NCBI RefSeq assembly: GCF_001279525.1
Contig: NZ_LGDY01000177.1
Location: 113,542 to 177,541 of the forward strand
Direction: 5' to 3'
From: Nocardia sp. NRRL S-836
GTDB taxonomy: Bacteria > Actinomycetota > Actinomycetes > Mycobacteriales > Pseudonocardiaceae
DNA length: 64,000 nt
How positions within the stretch are numbered: the first letter of the stretch is position 1; each line of letters opens with the position of its first letter. The position numbers and the translations under genes are program-made. Shown in pieces: positions 1 through 8,790 of this stretch. Below the pieces are notes generated by a model. That model was not told where the DNA came from. It did no database searches and worked only from the letters and a program-made list of their open reading frames with translations.

Positions 1-1108
1 AGCACACCAGTCCTGCGACCGCGGACGCGATCGTCGCCGGCGAGTAGCCGTCCTGGTTCTCCCACCGCTCCTGCTCGCTGAACGGCGCGTTCGGGTAGCC
101 CAGCAGGAAGTCGGCCGAGCGACGCAGGAAGTCCACTGTGGACTTGTCGCGCCGGTCGAGGTGCCAGGCCAGCAGCAGCGGTGCCGCCGTCTGGTCGAGC
201 TGGACCTTGAGCCACACCGGCGTGCCGTCGACCCGCGTGTTCTGCGGCAGGTGGCCGTCCGGCTGCTGCTGTTCGCGCAGCATGAAGTCCAGCGCCCGCA
301 CGGCGAACGCGCGGTCACCGGCGGCGATCATGGCCGTGGACACGTGGTAGAGGTCGCGCGGCCACACCAGCGCGTACGGGCCGAGCTCCGGCGCCAGCCG
401 CCGGTCGAACCCGAACGCCCACGGGAAGCTCGGCGACGCGATCGACGCACCGGGGTGGGTCTTGTCCTCGGTCGCCGCGAGCACCATCACCGACATGTCG
501 TAGAGCCGCCGGTCCGCCGACCGCGGCCGCTTCAGCCCGTCGAGGTAGGCGTGCCAGCCCCGCGCGTACTCCCGTGCCACCGCGTCGAACCCGCGGCCCA
601 GCGCCGCCCGTGCGACACCGTCACCGAACCCGACGGCGAACGTGCCGCGTGCGTGCCGGACCGGTTCGGTGGGCAGCGTGCTCTCCACGGCACTCGTGCC
701 CTTCATCGGCACGTGGTCGATCGACAGCTTCCTGGGCCGTTGCGACCAGAACTCCACGTCCGCCAGCACGGCCGCGCGCTGCGGGTCGGTGACGTAGGTG
801 AGCACGGCGTGCCAGCCGTCACCGCGCAACCGCTGGCGGAACGTCAGCGACCGGTCGTCGGCGGGTTCCGTCCGCGCCGCACCGGGTTTGCCGTCCACGA
901 GCAGCCGGGTCTCGCGGGTCGCCGGTGTGCTCAGGTCCGGGTGGAAGATCTCGGACAGGCCCTGGTGGCCGAGGGTGAACCACACCGGGCTGCCCCCTCT
1001 GGCCGTGCCGAAGCCTTGTTTGTCGGCGGGGAGGGGGACGACCTCGGCGGCGTGAGCGACCGGGGTCACCGCGACGAGCAGGAGCACGACGAGCGCCAGG
1101 ATCCTCAT
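1..1108 (-). CDS. Secreted GH15 glucan 1,4-alpha-glucosidase-like protein, 3' part cut off by the window edge
   Basis: About 369 codons are visible and the C-terminus lies beyond position 1. The protein starts with a Sec signal peptide (hydrophobic residues 3-16, likely cleavage after VAHA). A beta-sandwich-like region of the glucodextranase N-terminal type follows, then the start of an (alpha/alpha)6 barrel. GH15-type motifs near the visible end are YALVWPRDLYHVS and WENQDGYSPATIASAVAG. Members hydrolyse alpha-glucans from non-reducing ends outside the cell. The catalytic glutamates would be expected partly off-window, so activity cannot be judged. It sits 20 bp downstream of the c-di-GMP gene on the same strand and could be co-transcribed with it. 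Confidence 0.8.
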   Translation of the reverse strand, partial: MRILALVVLLLVAVTPVAHAAEVVPLPADKQGFGTARGGSPVWFTLGHQGLSEIFHPDLSTPATRETRLLVDGKPGAARTEPADDRSLTFRQRLRGDGWHAVLTYVTDPQRAAVLADVEFWSQRPRKLSIDHVPMKGTSAVESTLPTEPVRHARGTFAVGFGDGVARAALGRGFDAVAREYARGWHAYLDGLKRPRSADRRLYDMSVMVLAATEDKTHPGASIASPSFPWAFGFDRRLAPELGPYALVWPRDLYHVSTAMIAAGDRAFAVRALDFMLREQQQPDGHLPQNTRVDGTPVWLKVQLDQTAAPLLLAWHLDRRDKSTVDFLRRSADFLLGYPNAPFSEQERWENQDGYSPATIASAVAGLVC

Positions 1109-1128
1109 GGCACTCGGAGTTCCCCGCT

Positions 1129-3294
1129 CTAGAGATCACCACGCAGCAGGCTGTCGATGTCCTCGGGCGGACCGGGGCGGGCGAAGAACCAGCCCTGGCC
1201 GGTGTCGCAGCCCAGCCGCAGCAGCCGTGCGGCCTGAGCAGGCGTTTCGACACCTTCGGCGGTGACGCCCAACGACAGCGCGTGCGCCAGTTGCACCAGC
1301 GTCGCCACGATCTGCGCGTCCACCGGGTCTTCCTCGTTCTCGGCGCGCAGGCCCTCCATGAACGAGCCGGCGATCTTCAGCTCGTGCACGGGCAGGTGCT
1401 TGAGGTACGCCAGGTTGGAGTAACCGGTGCCGAAGTCGTCGATCGCGATGCGCACACCCATGTCGCACAACGCCCGCAACGCCTCCAGCGGCTCGTCGGC
1501 GGTGCCCATGATCGCCGACTCGGTCAGCTCCAGCTGCAGGTGGTGCGGTGGCAGCGCGCACTCGTCGAGGATGCGCTTCACGTCCCGCACCAGCTCGGGG
1601 TCGCGCGACTGGCGCACCGCCAGGTTCACCGACACGAACGGCGCCGCGTCACCGAACTCCACCAGCCAGCGCCGGGCCTCCTCGCACGCCTTGCGCAGCA
1701 CCCACCGTCCTAACGGGACGATGAGGCCGGTCTCCTCGGCCAGCTCGATGAACCGGTCCGGCGCGAGCCGGCCGAACTCCGGGTGCTGCCAGCGCACCAG
1801 TGCCTCGACGCCGACGACCGTGGAGTCCTCCAGCCGGACCAGCGGCTGGTACTCGACGTAGAACTCGTCGCGTTCCAGCGCCCGCGGCATCGTGGCGGAC
1901 AACGTGAAGCGGGCGACCTCGCGGGCGTTGCGCTCCGGGTCGTACAACGCCCAGCGCGCCTTGCCGTCGGCCTTCGCCCAGTACAGCGTGATGTCCGCGT
2001 CGCGCATCAGGTCGGCGGCCGTCGTGCCGGACAGCTGCCGTTCGACGATGCCGATGGACGCCGACACCGACAGCTCGTGGCCGCCGATGCGGATGGGCGC
2101 CTCCAGCTCGGTCAGCACCCGGTCGGCCACGTCGACGATGTCCTGCTCACCGGACGAGCCCTCGACCAGGATCACGAACTCGTCGCCGCCCATCCGCGCG
2201 ACCAGCTTGCCCTCGCCGGACACCGAGTGGTCGAGCCTGCGCCCGACCTCGACCAGCAGCTGGTCGCCGGTGTCGTGGCCCAGCGAGTCGTTGATGACCT
2301 TGAAGCCGTCCAGGTCGAGGTAGCAGAGGCCGGCCCGCAGGTGCTTGCCGCGGTTGTTGAACACCCGGCCGAGGCGTTCCAGGAACAGCGCCCGGTTCGG
2401 CAGGCCGGTCAGCGGGTCGTGCAACGCCTGGTAGCGCAGCCGGTTCTGCAGCAGGTGCCGGTCGGTGACGTCCTCGATCATCGCCACCTGGTACTGCGGC
2501 TCGCCGTGGTCGTCGCGGACCAGCGACAGCGTCAGGTGCGTCCACACCTGCTCGCCGTCGGCGCGGTGGAAGCGCTTCTCGGCCCGGTAGTGGTCGCACT
2601 CGCCCGCGATGAGCTGGTCGTAGAGCCGCCACACGCTGCCCGCGTCCTCGGGGTGCATGAGGTCGCGCACGTTGTACTGGCGCATCTCCTCGACGCTGAA
2701 CCCGAGCATGTCCTGGAGAGCCTGGTTGACGTCCAGTATCCGGCCGTCGATGGCGGCGATGCCGATGCCGATCGCGGCCTCGGTGAACATCGCGCGGAAC
2801 CGGGCCTCCGAGGCCCGCAGCGCCGCCTCCGCCTGGTCGCGGGCGTCGAGCACGGCGGCCCTGATCGCCTCCTGCTCGGCGAGCGTGCGTTCCCGCAGCG
2901 CGCGGGCGTACCCGGCGGACAACGCGCCCTGCAGGGCCGCCAGCCGGGACAGCAGCCGTGCGTCACCGGTCGCGCCCAGCTCGGCCAGCAGGTCGTCGCC
3001 GAGCAGCTGGATCGTGCGGCCGAGGGTGTCGGTGCCGGTGAAGTGCGCGTCGACCAGCCGGGAGCCGATCTCGTAGCCGGGCGCGGTGCGGAACGGGCTC
3101 GCGTAGAGCGCCTCGACGAGCAGCTCGGTGAGGTCCTGGAGGTGCTGGGCGACCTCCGCACGTGTCATCGGGACGTAGCTGGAGCCGATGACGGCCGTGG
3201 CCCAGCTGCGCGCGAACGACGCGGCACCGGCCAGCACGGCCGGGTCCAGAGGAGAGCGGTCGGCACGCACCCGGTGGTCAACCCGTTCGGTCAT
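1129..3294 (-). CDS. PAS-GGDEF-EAL cyclic di-GMP turnover protein
   Basis: A 721-residue bifunctional architecture: a helical N-terminal region (1-160), a PAS domain (about 162-279), GGDEF (about 284-449) and EAL (about 469-714). The cyclase signature GGDEF is intact at 369-373. The phosphodiesterase motifs EAL (497-499), ELTESAIM and DDFGTGYS (619-626) are present, so both synthesis and hydrolysis of c-di-GMP are possible. The RxxD inhibitory site normally just before GGDEF is replaced by GEGK. No membrane segment is seen, so the protein should be cytosolic with the PAS domain as sensor. An in-frame ATG 11 codons upstream (3327) is possible; the internal ATG was preferred because the extra residues are not PAS-related and a GGG-rich stretch precedes it. 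Confidence 0.88.
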   Translation of the reverse strand: MTERVDHRVRADRSPLDPAVLAGAASFARSWATAVIGSSYVPMTRAEVAQHLQDLTELLVEALYASPFRTAPGYEIGSRLVDAHFTGTDTLGRTIQLLGDDLLAELGATGDARLLSRLAALQGALSAGYARALRERTLAEQEAIRAAVLDARDQAEAALRASEARFRAMFTEAAIGIGIAAIDGRILDVNQALQDMLGFSVEEMRQYNVRDLMHPEDAGSVWRLYDQLIAGECDHYRAEKRFHRADGEQVWTHLTLSLVRDDHGEPQYQVAMIEDVTDRHLLQNRLRYQALHDPLTGLPNRALFLERLGRVFNNRGKHLRAGLCYLDLDGFKVINDSLGHDTGDQLLVEVGRRLDHSVSGEGKLVARMGGDEFVILVEGSSGEQDIVDVADRVLTELEAPIRIGGHELSVSASIGIVERQLSGTTAADLMRDADITLYWAKADGKARWALYDPERNAREVARFTLSATMPRALERDEFYVEYQPLVRLEDSTVVGVEALVRWQHPEFGRLAPDRFIELAEETGLIVPLGRWVLRKACEEARRWLVEFGDAAPFVSVNLAVRQSRDPELVRDVKRILDECALPPHHLQLELTESAIMGTADEPLEALRALCDMGVRIAIDDFGTGYSNLAYLKHLPVHELKIAGSFMEGLRAENEEDPVDAQIVATLVQLAHALSLGVTAEGVETPAQAARLLRLGCDTGQGWFFARPGPPEDIDSLLRGDL

Positions 3295-3354
3295 CTTCTC
3301 GGCCCTAATGCCACGAACGCGCAGCATACGGCCGGTTGCGGTGCGCAGTCATCT

Positions 3355-4167
3355 TTACGCCTTCCGGCCTACGGCACCGAACGCCGGAAAGGGCCTTCCG
3401 GGCTCACCGAGGTCGTCCGGCGACTCCGGGTGCCAGGCGGGCAGCCGCACCACGCCCGGCTCCACCAGCTCGAGGCCCTCGAACAGGCGGGTGAACTCGG
3501 CGCCGTTGCGGTACGTCATCGGGGTGACGCCGCGGTCGTACACGCTGCGCGCGGCCCGGTACGAGCCGGTCTCCTCGTCCGCCTCGTACCCGGCGTGGGA
3601 GATGGCGACGAAGCTGCCGGGAGCGAGCCGGTCGCGGTAACCGGCGATGATGCCGACCGGGTCCTCCTCGTCGGAGACGAAGTGCAGCAGCGCGATCATC
3701 AGCACCGCGACCGGCTCGTCGAAGTCGAGCAGGCCGGTGACCTCCGGTGCGGTCAGCACGGCGGCCGGGTCGCGCACGTCGGCCTGCAGCACGCTCACCC
3801 GCTCGTTGCCGCTGAGCAGCGACCGGCTGTGGGCGACCGCGACCGGGTCCACGTCGACGTAGGCGATCTTCGCCGCCGGGTCGGCCGACTGGGCGATCTC
3901 GTGCACGTTGCCCACGGTCGGGATGCCGGAGCCCAGGTCGAGGAACTGCCGGACGCCCATGCCGAGCAGGTGGCGCACGACGCGGCGCAGGAACGAGCGG
4001 TGGTTGAGGATGACGTCGCGCAGCTCGGGCATGATCTCCAGCGCCTGCTGACCGACCGCTCGGTCTGCCGCGAAGTTGTGCGCGCCGCCCAGCCAGTAGT
4101 CGTACACCCGCGCGACGCTCGGCCGTTCCAGGTCGATGTCTCCCGGCGCCCAGTTCGGCCGCTCCAC
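3355..4167 (-). CDS. DUF574-family SAM-dependent methyltransferase
   Basis: A 270-residue protein of the actinobacterial S-adenosyl methyltransferase family (DUF574). The family hallmark RVYDYWLGGAHNFAADR lies at about 20-36. The SAM-binding motif DLGSGIPT is near 76-83, followed by VDVDP. The GTG start at 4167 is chosen because GGAGG sits six bases upstream; longer readings add residues unlike the family. These proteins are very abundant in actinomycetes and often lie beside regulators, but their substrates are mostly unknown. It is divergent from the membrane protein at 4257, sharing an 89-bp intergenic region with repeated half-sites. Confidence 0.85.
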   Translation of the reverse strand: MERPNWAPGDIDLERPSVARVYDYWLGGAHNFAADRAVGQQALEIMPELRDVILNHRSFLRRVVRHLLGMGVRQFLDLGSGIPTVGNVHEIAQSADPAAKIAYVDVDPVAVAHSRSLLSGNERVSVLQADVRDPAAVLTAPEVTGLLDFDEPVAVLMIALLHFVSDEEDPVGIIAGYRDRLAPGSFVAISHAGYEADEETGSYRAARSVYDRGVTPMTYRNGAEFTRLFEGLELVEPGVVRLPAWHPESPDDLGEPGRPFPAFGAVGRKA

Positions 4168-4204
4168 CCGCCACCTCCGTTTTTGCCCTGCCCCGCACAC
4201 ATCA

Positions 4205-4245
4205 TGTGCCAATGTGCCAGCGTTACACACCACGACGTTGGCACA
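4205..4245. promoter_or_regulatory. Candidate operator between divergent genes (three TGTGCCA half-sites)
   Basis: TGTGCCAA (4205-4212) is followed directly by TGTGCCA (4213-4219), and the inverted copy TTGGCACA lies at 4238-4245. Two direct half-sites plus one inverted half-site in the 89-bp region between the DUF574 methyltransferase and the membrane protein suggest a binding site for a dimeric regulator. The regulator is unknown. Confidence 0.35.
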
Positions 4246-4256
4246 ATGCCCACCTT

Positions 4257-5213
4257 GTGAAGTTCCTCTGGGTCGTCGGCGCGGTGGTCGTGGTTGCCGC
4301 ACTGGTGCTGCTCGCGCGCAAGCACCACCGGCAGAAGAACCTGCTGCTGTCGACCGTTCTCGCCTCGCTCGGCGCGTTCCTGCTGGTCGGCGGTGGCCTG
4401 CTGGTCGTCGACCCCGGCGCGCCGAAGAACGAGGCGGTCAAGACGGGTGGTCTCGCCGGCGGCGCGATCGTGGCGCTGTACGCGCTGTGGCTCAACGACC
4501 GGCGCCGCAAGGTCGAGGAGGCCCGCCAGGAGCTCGAACGCGGCCGCGCCGACCACGACCGGTCCCGCGTGGCCGACGAGCGGTTTGCGCGCGCCGTGGA
4601 GCTGCTGGGCCACGAGACGGCCCAGGTCCGCGTGGGCGCCATGCACGCGCTCGCGGGCCTCGCGAAGTCGCGCTCCGAGTACACCCAGACGGTGCTCGAC
4701 ATCCTCTGCGCGTACCTGCGCCGGCCGTTCAAGCGCCTCGACGACCCGGAGGACTTCGACGCCGACCAGGAGGAGATCGAGCTGGAGGTCCGGCTGACCT
4801 CGCAGCGGCTGATCGAGGACCTGCTGCCGCGGTACGAGGAGAAGGACCCGGTGCTGTACGACCTCAACCTCACCAAGGCGCACCTGGAGTACATGGACCT
4901 GTCGTACCGGCACGTCGGCGACCTGGTCATGCGGGTCGCGCACCTCAGGGAGGCCAACGCGTTCCACCACATGGTGATCCACGGTGACGTGTACCTGACC
5001 GAGGTCGAGGCGGACGGCCGGTTCTACATGCACCACACCGAGGTGCGCGGCAAGGCGTGGTTCAGCCGCTTCACCTCGACCTCGCTGGCGGTGTTCACCG
5101 ACTCGAAGTTCCTGGGGGAGACCAAGTTCACCGGGTCGCGGTGGGCCGACGTGAAGGCCGACGGCTGTACGTTCACCCGGAAGCCCGACCTGCCGGAAGC
5201 GTGGAGGAACTGA
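4257..5213 (+). CDS. Membrane-anchored pentapeptide/HEAT-like protein, first of a tandem pair
   Basis: A 318-residue protein with two N-terminal transmembrane segments (about 3-20 and 30-50). A GxAGGAIVALYALWLNDR linker, a charged helix and the block ADERFARAVELLG..QVRVGAMHALAGLA follow; this block is typical of actinobacterial pentapeptide-repeat-annotated proteins. The C-terminal third has the short periodic beta pattern expected of a right-handed coil. No catalytic residues are apparent, so a scaffolding or binding role is inferred. GTG 4257 is preferred because upstream residues are basic and non-hydrophobic. The stop is one base before the GTG of its paralogue, so the two are surely co-transcribed. 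Confidence 0.75.
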   Translation: MKFLWVVGAVVVVAALVLLARKHHRQKNLLLSTVLASLGAFLLVGGGLLVVDPGAPKNEAVKTGGLAGGAIVALYALWLNDRRRKVEEARQELERGRADHDRSRVADERFARAVELLGHETAQVRVGAMHALAGLAKSRSEYTQTVLDILCAYLRRPFKRLDDPEDFDADQEEIELEVRLTSQRLIEDLLPRYEEKDPVLYDLNLTKAHLEYMDLSYRHVGDLVMRVAHLREANAFHHMVIHGDVYLTEVEADGRFYMHHTEVRGKAWFSRFTSTSLAVFTDSKFLGETKFTGSRWADVKADGCTFTRKPDLPEAWRN

Positions 5214-5214
5214 C

Positions 5215-6288
5215 GTGAGGTGGAGATGGCTGCTCGCCGTCGTCGCGGCCGCGCTCGTCACCACCGGCACGGCGTTCGCGCTGTGGTGGGTCAAGGCGCC
5301 CGCGGTGGAGATCGTGAAGACCGCCGGTGTCGCGGGTGGCGCGGTCGTCGCGCTGTACGCGTTGTGGCTCAACGACCGCAAGCACTGGCTGGAGAGTGAC
5401 AAGGTCGCGGACGAGCGGTTCGCGCGCTCGGTCGAGCTGCTCGGCGCCGAGGCCGACCAGGTGCGCGTGGGCGCGATGCACTCGCTGGTGTGGCTCGCGA
5501 CCTCCACGCCGCGCTACAAGCAGACCGTCCTCGACGTGCTGTGCGCGTACCTGCGCCGACCCTTCACGCACCCGTCGTGGGAGCACGACGGCGCCGACCC
5601 GGACACGGTGTTCGTCACCGTGCCGCCGGAGGACCAGCGCGAGCAGCAGGTCCGCCGCACGGCGCAACGGCTGATCCGCGACCTGCTGTCGTGGGGCGAC
5701 AAGAAGAAGGAGTTCTACGACCTCGACCTGACCGGTGCGGCGCTGGAGTACTTCCAGCTCGACGGCCGGCGCGTGCACCGGTTCGTCTGCCGGCGCGCGC
5801 AGTTCTACGGCATCACGGAGTTCCGCGAGCTGCACGTGCGCAGCCGGGCGCTGTTCTCCGGTTCGCACTTCCACGGCCGGCTCTCCCTGCCGGAGGCGAG
5901 GTTCGAGGGCGGGCTCGCGTTCACCGAGTGCACGTTCGACCGCAAGGCGGACTTCCGCGCCACGACCGTCGGCACGTTCCTGGCGCTGGTCGACCCGCCG
6001 CCGCCGGAGCAGGTGGGCTCGCTGCGGCTGTTGCCCGGCACCGCTTTGCGCACGCCGCACGAGGGCTGGGCGCTAACCGGCGGCACGCAGACGCCCCGCC
6101 CGCGCCTCGACGACCATGTCGAGCAGGACGTGCGCGGCGGCGCTGACGGTGTGGCCGGTCACGACGACCGTCTCGGCAACGGGCACGTCCCCGCGAAGGC
6201 CGACGAAGTGCGCCCTGGTGGGCTTGACCGCGAAGGACTGCGGGACGAGCGCAACCCCGAGACCGAACCCGACGAAGTCGAGAAGTGA
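5215..6288 (+). CDS. Membrane-anchored pentapeptide/HEAT-like protein, second of a tandem pair
   Basis: A paralogue of the preceding protein. It has one N-terminal transmembrane segment and then shares KTAGVAGGAVVALYALWLNDR, ADERFARSVELLG, QVRVGAMHSL, QTVLDVLCAYLRRPF and TAQRLIRDLL with it. The core corresponds to the neighbour up to about residue 270. After that the frame runs on for roughly 75 charged, Gly/Asp-rich residues that lie antisense to the 3' end of the LysR gene (216-bp overlap). Either the frame was extended by loss of an original stop, or the true end is unusual. The tail is compositionally unlike the core and may be non-functional. Confidence 0.7.
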   Translation: MRWRWLLAVVAAALVTTGTAFALWWVKAPAVEIVKTAGVAGGAVVALYALWLNDRKHWLESDKVADERFARSVELLGAEADQVRVGAMHSLVWLATSTPRYKQTVLDVLCAYLRRPFTHPSWEHDGADPDTVFVTVPPEDQREQQVRRTAQRLIRDLLSWGDKKKEFYDLDLTGAALEYFQLDGRRVHRFVCRRAQFYGITEFRELHVRSRALFSGSHFHGRLSLPEARFEGGLAFTECTFDRKADFRATTVGTFLALVDPPPPEQVGSLRLLPGTALRTPHEGWALTGGTQTPRPRLDDHVEQDVRGGADGVAGHDDRLGNGHVPAKADEVRPGGLDREGLRDERNPETEPDEVEK

Positions 6289-6966
6289 GTGCACGTCGTT
6301 GACCTCCACGGCGACGTGCCGGTCGACCCCGGCCGCGGCCAGCGTGCGGTCGACCTCGTCGCGCGTGCCCCAGTCGGCGTTGAAGTCGACGAACGGCTGC
6401 TCCTCCAGCTCGTCCAGCGCGACGCTCTCCCGGCCCGCGAAGGGACTCCCCGGCGCGCACGCCAGCACGAGCGGCTCACTGGCCAGAGTGGACACCCGCA
6501 GGTCGTCGGCCAGCCTTGGCTGACGCGTCACGAACGCGAGGTCGAGCCGGCCGGCACGCACCTCCTCGACCAGCTCGGCGTTGCCGGACTGGCGCATCCG
6601 GATCTCGACGCCGGGGTGCAGCTCGTGGAACCGCGACAGCACCGCCGGCAGGTGCACCACGTGCAGGCACTGGAGGCTGCCGACGGACAACGTGCCGCGT
6701 AACAACCCCTGCACCGCCGCCACCGCATCCCGTGCTGCCTCGACGGTGGCCAGCGCCCGCCGGGCCTCCGGCAGCAGCGCGCGACCGGCCTGGGTCAGCT
6801 CGACCTGGCGGGTGGTGCGCAGGAACAGCGGCGCGCCGAGCTCGACCTCCAGCGCCCGGATCGAGGCGGAGAGCCCCGACTGGGCGATGTGCATGCGGCG
6901 CGCGGCCCTCGTGAAGTGGGACTCCTCGGCGACCGCGATGAAATGCTCCAGTTGCCTGAGTTCCAC
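6073..6966 (-). CDS. LysR-family transcriptional regulator
   Basis: A 297-residue protein of ordinary LysR length. The winged helix-turn-helix is at about 1-60, starting ELRQLEHFIAVAEESHFTRAA with an AQSGLSASIRALE recognition region. A periplasmic-binding-like effector domain (about 90-290) follows. The GTG start follows AGGTGAT by about eight bases. It is divergent from an aldo/keto reductase with only 78 bp between the starts, the classical LysR layout, so it probably controls that gene and itself. The inducer is unknown. Confidence 0.9.
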   Translation of the reverse strand: MELRQLEHFIAVAEESHFTRAARRMHIAQSGLSASIRALEVELGAPLFLRTTRQVELTQAGRALLPEARRALATVEAARDAVAAVQGLLRGTLSVGSLQCLHVVHLPAVLSRFHELHPGVEIRMRQSGNAELVEEVRAGRLDLAFVTRQPRLADDLRVSTLASEPLVLACAPGSPFAGRESVALDELEEQPFVDFNADWGTRDEVDRTLAAAGVDRHVAVEVNDVHSLLDFVGFGLGVALVPQSFAVKPTRAHFVGLRGDVPVAETVVVTGHTVSAAAHVLLDMVVEARAGRLRAAG

Positions 6967-6968
6967 GA

Positions 6969-6993
6969 TTCATCACCTGCGGTGCTCAATGAA
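6969..6993. promoter_or_regulatory. Candidate LysR-type binding site
   Basis: An interrupted inverted repeat TTCAT (6969-6973) / ATGAA (6989-6993) lies in the 78-bp region between the LysR gene and the aldo/keto reductase, immediately upstream of the LysR start. The position fits an autoregulatory site; the arms are short. Confidence 0.35.
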
Positions 6994-7044
6994 ATCACTT
7001 CTCTGCGTTGGACAGCTTAATCGAGGTGGAGCAGAGTGGAGGGC

Positions 7045-7884
7045 ATGCAGAAGCGTCGAATCGGAGAAGTCGAGGTCAGCGCCGTCGGACTGGGCGGGAT
7101 GCCCATGTCGATCCAGGGCCGGCCCGACCGCGCCCAGGCCATCGAGACCATCCACGCCGCGCTCGACGCGGGCGTCACGTTCATCGACACCGCCGACGCC
7201 TACTCGCTCGACGACAGCGACTTCGGCCACAACGAGGAGCTGATCGCCGAGGCGTTGCGCGGCCGGTCCGAGGAGGTGTTCGTCGCGACGAAGGGCGGCC
7301 ACACGCGGGTCGAGGGTGGCGGCTGGGCGCTCGACGGCCGTCCCGAGTACCTGCGCAAGGCGGTCGACGGGTCGTTGCGGCGGCTCGGTGTCGACCAGAT
7401 CTTCCTGTACCAGTTCCACCGGCCCGACCCGCGGACGCCGATCACCGAGTCCGTCGGGGCGCTGAAGGAGCTGCTGGACAGCGGCAAGATCCGGTACGCG
7501 GGCGTGTCCAACTTCAACCCGGACGAGATCGTGCAGGCCAACGAGGTCCTCGGCGGGCGGCTGGCGGCGGTGCAGAACCAGTTCTCGCCGTCGTTCCGGT
7601 CGAGCGAGCCGGAGCTGGAGCTGTGCGACAAGCTCGGCATCGCGTTCCTGCCGTGGAGCCCGTTCGGCGGCATCAGCAAGGCGGGTGCGCTGAGCGGACC
7701 GTTCAAGGAGGTCGGCGACGCGCACGGGGTCAGCCCGCACCAGGCGTGCCTGGCGTGGATGCTGGCCAAGTCCGAGGTCGTCATCCCCATTCCGGGTGCA
7801 TCCCGGCCCGCGAGCATCACGGATTCGGCGGCGGCCACCCATCTGGAGTTGACCGCGGAGGAGCTGACCCGCCTGGACGGGTGA
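7045..7884 (+). CDS. Aldo/keto reductase
   Basis: A 279-residue (alpha/beta)8 NADPH-dependent oxidoreductase. Visible family features are GLGGMPMS near the N-terminus, the DTADAYS motif with catalytic Asp48 and Tyr53, FVATKGG with the catalytic Lys, and YAGVSNF. It reduces carbonyl substrates in the cytosol; the substrate is not predictable. ATG 7045 is chosen over GTG 7036 because GGAGGG sits directly before it at workable spacing. Its divergent LysR neighbour is the likely regulator. Confidence 0.88.
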   Translation: MQKRRIGEVEVSAVGLGGMPMSIQGRPDRAQAIETIHAALDAGVTFIDTADAYSLDDSDFGHNEELIAEALRGRSEEVFVATKGGHTRVEGGGWALDGRPEYLRKAVDGSLRRLGVDQIFLYQFHRPDPRTPITESVGALKELLDSGKIRYAGVSNFNPDEIVQANEVLGGRLAAVQNQFSPSFRSSEPELELCDKLGIAFLPWSPFGGISKAGALSGPFKEVGDAHGVSPHQACLAWMLAKSEVVIPIPGASRPASITDSAAATHLELTAEELTRLDG

Positions 7885-7926
7885 GCCAGGTGGCCGACTA
7901 GGGCGAATGGTCGCACGATCTAGTCC

Positions 7927-8715
7927 ATGCGGACCTTGATCAGCATTGCGGCGATCGTCGCCGGGATGACCCCGGCCCCCGCGTCCGCGGCGCCCTTGCC
8001 AGAGGGCTCCGCGGACCACTTCGCGGGTTCTCAGATCATGAGGTACGAGGGCACGGGCACCCGGACGGCCGCGGCACCACCGGCCGACGGCAAGGTGCCC
8101 GGCATGGACGTCAGCAGCCACCAGGGCGACGTCGACTGGCCCGCCTCGTGGGCCAAGGGAGCCCGGTTCGCCTACGTGAAGGCGACCGAGGGCACCGGCT
8201 ACAAGAACCCGAAGTTCGAACAGCAGTACGGCGGCTCGTTCGGCATCGGCATGCTCCGCGGCGCCTACCACTTCGCGCTGCCCGACCGCTCCGACGGCGC
8301 CACCCAGGCGAACTACTTCGTCGACAACGGCGGCGTCTGGTCGCCGGACGGCAGGACGCTGCCGCCCGCGCTCGACATCGAGTACAACCCGTACGGCGAC
8401 ACCTGCTACGGCATGTCGCAGGCCGCGTTGACGGAGTGGGTGCGGGGGTTCAGCGGCGCGGTCCACGCGCGGACGAAACGCCATCCGGTCATCTACACGT
8501 CCACGACCTGGTGGAACAAGTGCGTCGGCGGCTCGTACGACTTCGGCCGCGACCACCCGCTGTGGATCGCGCACTACGGCGACCAGCTCGGCCCGTTGCC
8601 GGCCGGTTTCACCTTCCACACCATCTGGCAGTGGCAGGCGGCGGGCCTCTTCCCCGGCGACCAGAACCTGTTCAACGGCAAGTTCGACCAACTCCAGCGC
8701 ATCGCCGCAAGCTGA
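7927..8715 (+). CDS. Secreted GH25 lysozyme (muramidase)
   Basis: A 262-residue protein with a signal peptide (residues 1-21, AxA-type end PASAA), a short Thr/Ala linker and one GH25 domain. The family motifs GMDVSSHQGDVDW (Asp61), YVKATEG and PALDIEY are present; the last supplies the catalytic Asp150/Glu152 pair. The C-terminal IWQWQA block also fits. It should cleave the N-acetylmuramyl-beta-1,4 bond of peptidoglycan outside the cell. There is no separate cell-wall-binding repeat. A 6-bp inverted repeat, GACTAG/CTAGTC at 7896-7925, lies directly before the ATG; its role is unclear. Confidence 0.9.
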   Translation: MRTLISIAAIVAGMTPAPASAAPLPEGSADHFAGSQIMRYEGTGTRTAAAPPADGKVPGMDVSSHQGDVDWPASWAKGARFAYVKATEGTGYKNPKFEQQYGGSFGIGMLRGAYHFALPDRSDGATQANYFVDNGGVWSPDGRTLPPALDIEYNPYGDTCYGMSQAALTEWVRGFSGAVHARTKRHPVIYTSTTWWNKCVGGSYDFGRDHPLWIAHYGDQLGPLPAGFTFHTIWQWQAAGLFPGDQNLFNGKFDQLQRIAAS

Positions 8716-8741
8716 CCCCGCCGCCGCACCGGAACGCGGAA

Positions 8742-8772
8742 GCCCCGCGTTCCCCGGAAGGGAACGCGGGGC
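8742..8772. terminator. Bidirectional terminator between the GH25 lysozyme and purL
   Basis: A perfect 13-bp stem, GCCCCGCGTTCCC (8742-8754) and its complement (8760-8772), with a 5-base CGGAA loop. It sits between two convergent genes, so it can serve both. There is no U-tract, as usual in high-GC actinobacteria. Confidence 0.8.
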
Positions 8773-8790
8773 CCCCGCGTGACACGAAAA

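Noticed and set aside
1783..4260. A long plus-strand open frame (825 codons) opposite the GGDEF/EAL and methyltransferase genes
   Set aside because: It is the antisense shadow of two well-supported genes, rich in Arg/Val/His with no domain. Long antisense frames are expected at this GC content.
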